64,000 bases of DNA, taken from the NCBI GenBank assembly GCA_037976565.1, contig CP137668.1, forward strand, positions 3,678,261-3,742,260, read 5' to 3'. Origin of the DNA: Mesocentrotus franciscanus. Its lineage: Eukaryota; Echinodermata; Echinoidea; Camarodonta; Strongylocentrotidae. The notes beneath the pieces were generated by a model. It was not told where the DNA came from and ran no database searches. It saw nothing but the letters and a program-made list of their open reading frames with translations. Both the position numbers and the translations under genes were made by a program. Position 1 is the stretch's first letter; each line of letters begins with the position of its first letter. Positions 60,290-64,000 of this stretch are shown here, piece by piece.

Positions 60290-60790
60290 CAAGGAGGATG
60301 ATAGCATTTAAGAAAAAAATACATACAAAAAGGTATGAAAAGAGAAAATGAGTGAAGGAAGAAGAACAGAGAAAACATATTTAGATACAAATGAGAAAAA
60401 TAAAGGCACACACAGGGAAAGAGAGAAGAACCCATGAAAGAAGAAAAAACTGAGTGAAAAGTCATATGTAAACAGAAATAGGAGAAAGTGAAAGAAGAAT
60501 TACAACAACAAAACAGTATATGAATAGAAGATAAGAGAAGGATAAAAAAGAATAAAATAAGAGAACATAAACCAAGGACAGAAAAAGAAGAAAAAGATCT
60601 AGACAATAAAAATGAATAACATAAAAAGGCAGAAAGAGGAAATGAATGGATAATTGCAAAAACAGACAAGATAGGGAAAAAAATTAATGAGAGGAAAAGG
60701 AGAGGATAGAAGGAAATAAAAAGACTAGCATAAGGTTATCTCAATAAAAGAAGAAATACATAATAAAACAGAAGAATAGACAAATGTAAA
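60290..60790. repeat. 500-bp purine-rich tract
   Basis: The plus strand is dominated by A and G (AGAGAAAAT, GAAGAAAAAG, AAGGATAAAAAAG). The Phe/Ser/Leu-rich open frame of 129 codons on the minus strand is a consequence of this composition and shows no protein-like features beyond hydrophobicity. Confidence 0.7.
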
Positions 60791-61241
60791 GTCCTGCATG
60801 ACATATGCACATGTGTACATGCCACAAGCTTTCTATCTGGGCAGATTTTGGCCCATCCCATTTATTTCCCATTCACAAGATAATAAATAAATAGTTATAA
60901 AGACCCTAGTGCATATGTAGATTCGTCTTGACAATTTCTTTGTATGCACTATTGCAGCTGTGGAAGTGTTAATAATTTTGCTGATGCTAAAGGTGGCATT
61001 ACATGTAGGTGCCCTAAAGAGAATGCTCTTGGTCATAAAGGTTTGTGACATCAGGCAATCAATAACTAATTTGGAAATATAAGGACTTGCTCTTCATTTT
61101 TAGACAAGGGTTTACAAAATGTTATGGTTTAAATGCAAGTCCAAGATAGGTTTTATATGTTCGTATTTATTGTGCATGTAATTTTTGTTCAAATGTATGA
61201 AGAGCACTGCATCAAGTCTCTGATCATGCTACTGACCTAGA

Positions 61242-61832
61242 TGGAAGCTCTCATTACCAATCATGTGAAAGAATATGTTTTTACTAATACGTGATGATAC
61301 AAATTTTGCCGGGAAAACGCCTACTAATTGATATATTTGGTAAATTATTATATCTATTTGGACCAAATAGATATCGCGCACGTGTCGTGCACGTGTCCCA
61401 TAGTCCTCCCAAATAGTTCGGATAATACTTCAAATTTATGATAATATGTTATGGAAATATTAAGTTTCGTTATTTTATGTATATATGTAAAAGATGTAAA
61501 AACAAACAAATAACATTTTGACATGAAGTAATTATTGTTTGTATATGTTGTATTATACCTTACATTTATATGTTCTTTGTAATTCAGTTATATTATATTT
61601 GGAGAAATGCAGAAATAAAATAAAATCAAATCAAATATACATCTTTCTGCGTACAGTGCTTGTAACTTTACCAAGACTGGGCCAATTTCTTATCATTTTG
61701 ATGATTCCATAACCTTGCAGTACACACCAATACTTATATGCTAGATGATCAAACTTTTCTGATCGATTCCAATAGAGATTCCACAACGTTTCTTTCACAA
61801 TGCAATCGCATGACCAGAACTGGTCTTTATCT
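61242..61832 (+). mobile_element. TTAA-flanked MITE family 2, left-truncated copy with an insertion
   Basis: Matches 56577-56941 (from ATGGAAGCTCTCATTACCAA to CCAGAACTGGTCTTTATCT) and ends at TTAA (61833-61836). The left terminal repeat is missing. Between TAGTCC (61406) and ATATACATC (61635) it contains 228 bp absent from the other copy. Confidence 0.83.
61407..61634 (+). mobile_element. retroposon-like insertion with an A-rich end
   Basis: 228 bp present only in the second family-2 MITE copy. It ends GCAGAAATAAAATAAAATCA then AATCAAA, with the AATAAA signal and A-rich tail expected of the 3' end of a retroposed transcript or truncated LINE. No coding sequence is recognisable and the target duplication is ambiguous. 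Confidence 0.6.
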
Positions 61833-62418
61833 TTAAGTCAAAGTGTGGTAAAAATGTGCAGTTGTTTTTTTTAAAGCTATTAGTAGATGCGTTTAACCAT
61901 TATATCTGCTGTTAAAGCAGCTAATATCACAACAAATTATTTCTCAAACTATATATATACGAGACTTTAATTGGCATTCATTTCCTTTCATTCTACTGGG
62001 TACGTTTTGAATTCTAATTACCAACTTGTCATCACAATGAAATGACCTAATACATAAAATGATGTGATTTTCATCATCAATGAAAAGTCATTCATTTTGG
62101 ATTTCCTATTTTTCATCCCAAGTTTTAATATTTGTATACCGGTAACCGATTTATGTTCTATAGTATTTTGCTCCAAATTTACTATCCCGTATCATTCTAT
62201 AAAATGCATGATAAACAGACTCTAGATTGTGCAGCTACATGTACAAATGTACACTTTATTACCCCGTATCTGTAGCTAGATATTTGTGATTTGAAACAAA
62301 GTCTGTCAAAAGTACCCTCCTTTTACCCTATTTCCAATGACACCCATGTACCTGTGTTCCTGTCAGTTGCTTAACGTTGCACAAACTTAAAACAAAACAG
62401 TACCTGGAACTTGCAGCT

Positions 62419-62462
62419 GCAAAGAGAGAAAGAGAGAGAGAGAGAAATAAAGAGAGAGAAAA
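62419..62462. repeat. (GA)n microsatellite
   Basis: Interrupted GAGAGA run with an AAATAAA break. Confidence 0.9.
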
Positions 62463-64000
62463 GGAGATCATACTGTACATGTATGAGATAATAAACTGGA
62501 AAGAGTGATTAATTGATTGCCAAAGTGACTGCAATTATTTTTCAGTAAATAAATGAAATGTAAATGACTTTGGTGATAAATCTACTGTAGAAGGAAAAAT
62601 TGCAAGGTTCAGAATGATTAAATTGAACTGTCAAAGATATTCATCCTACCAACAAGTTTCTTCACCCAACAAATTGATCAGAGTGTTAGATTCAGTCATC
62701 GGGTTCATCGAGAAAGAGCATGAAAAAAAAGTGTACATACAGTATATTAAAGCATAAAGGTGATCAAAAAGGGGTGTAACCATGTCATAACGATAGGTTT
62801 GAATTTTGATTGTATCAGTATGAAAATCAGCATTAAGTTAATAGTCCTTCTCAACCAAGAATTATTTATGAGATGTTAGAACATGTTAGAAAATGCTTAA
62901 ATAGATGGCACATATCGCACTAGAATACATCTACATGTAAATATAGGAACATTACAAAGTTTTGGTATGGGGTCATGAATTTGGTTCGAATGAACATATT
63001 GGAAGCAAATGCGATTTTACAATATTCAATGATCCTTGTCGCAGTTGAAATCAAGTCTAAAGTGATCTCAAGACTGATATTACTTTAGCTTTAAAACAAC
63101 GTTTCTTGACTGTAATCGACCGATTTGCTATTCCCATTTGGAAATTATATATCGGAACTGCATATTCTGAGATTTTCATGGTCGTAGCTACCATGGAATG
63201 GCCTTGGGCGCTATTTGAAATATTTGAAATTTACCAGGAGCACCGGTAAATTTTGATTATTCAATTTGCTCAAAAGCTGAAGTGTTTTAGGGGCTAAATT
63301 TTTTAGTGCTTCTACATGTAATACATCCACAGGGGCATCCAAATATATTAAAAATTTAAAGAATAACTATCCATCCAATTTCAAAATTTCCAAAACTTTG
63401 CATTACCTTTAAAGCAAGCCCTGTAGCCCAGCTGCAAGGAAATTTGTGCTTTGCAAGTACAAGTTCATACTTCCTCCACATTTTAATTTGAAATGTTTAT
63501 ACATGTATATTTGTTTGTGGACCACCCTTAACATGTGTATAAAATCTCTTTGGAAAATCTGTAACAGTAGTATATGAAAGTTATGACTTATGTTGTTTGA
63601 AAAGCAGTTATTGATCCACTTCTGCTATCATGATAGTAATTTTTGGTAGAACTGGACTTATTTCAGTCAAATGCATCTTGAATGGTCTAGAAATCAAATT
63701 TGCTGCACAGTTTCTTTGACTTTTCAAGCTTTTCATGTATTAAGAGGACCCAAAAGTCCCATTACGTACATGTACTACATGTTTTTGCTATTAAAGTGTC
63801 TTCCTTTTGTATTACCTCATCTACCCTTCTCTATCACCTCTGCATTAACATCGTCACCCTTTTCTAAAATATCCATCTGACATGATCCCTCTAATAGAAA
63901 ACTGAACAGCTTTTGTTTACAAACTTTGTGACAAATCATGTTTAACAAAAATTATTTTCTAGTATGTTTGTTAATGTTTTCATAATGAGCAATGGTATAA

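Larger units (their letters stand above)
37768..64000. other. upstream part of the NCKAP5-like gene or 5' flank; no exon recognised
   Basis: The missing N-terminal exon(s) of the NCKAP5-like gene should lie to the right of 37767. I looked on the minus strand for the expected QLEEQH...LWR segment and found no candidate with splice sites and an open frame. The stretch holds microsatellites, MITEs, a retrotransposon fragment and a CpG-rich patch. Between 37.8 and 43.7 kb, 48.0 and 52.7 kb, 53.5 and 54.9 kb, and 61.9 and 64.0 kb I see little beyond AT-rich sequence, some GC-richer islands and short fortuitous open frames. Confidence 0.55.

Noticed and set aside
60280..60669. 129-codon hydrophobic frame that could look like a membrane protein
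   Set aside because: It is the complement of a purine-rich tract; the Phe/Leu/Ser content is compositional.

Overview
This window is animal (metazoan) nuclear DNA, most likely from a marine invertebrate such as a sea urchin or another deuterostome. It is AT-rich and intron-dominated, crowded with CT/GA microsatellites and small inverted-repeat transposons. It carries a tRNA-headed SINE with an (AAAC)n tail, a decayed non-LTR retrotransposon, and many copies of TACATGTA. There is no bacterial gene organisation: no rRNA, no convincing functional tRNA, no CRISPR, no operon. The echinoderm assignment rests on repeat style and is an inference.

The only protein-coding gene I can support lies on the minus strand and spans at least 5092-37767. 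Five short exons, all with consensus GT/AG splice sites and compatible phases, encode the N-terminal coiled coil of a protein that closely resembles vertebrate NCKAP5/NCKAP5L (Nck-associated protein 5 family; NCKAP5L is also called Cep169). In transcription order they are 37704-37767, 28852-29049, 27990-28079, 19499-19633 and 5092-5130. The last is a 39-nt microexon. A possible alternative first coding exon lies at 36057-36119. The extreme N-terminus and the long C-terminal part were not found. They probably lie in unrecognised exons to the right and beyond the left edge of the window.

The rest is intron or flank. 1-5091: intron with a 45-bp tandem duplication. 5131-19498: a 14.4-kb intron with several hairpin elements, two tandem TTAA-flanked MITEs, a TA-flanked MITE and one copy of an 84-bp repeat. 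19634-27989: intron with two more MITEs and the second 84-bp repeat copy. 28080-28851: a short intron with a SINE. 29050-37703: intron with a 100-bp hairpin tandem array, an 11-bp minisatellite flanked by inverted repeats, a 19-bp perfect hairpin and long (CT)n. 37768-64000: no recognised exon, but a CpG-rich patch near 55.44-55.68 kb that could be a promoter or first exon, and a dense nest of mobile elements at 56.5-62 kb.

The most unusual signals are three. First, a dispersed family of about 80-90 bp fold-back elements, six copies in one window, two of them in tandem units. Second, chains of TTAA-flanked MITEs that abut and share one TTAA. Third, a paired block in which a retrotransposon with a 9-bp target-site duplication interrupts one copy while the other copy preserves the empty site. 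All family identifications are from memory, with no database search.
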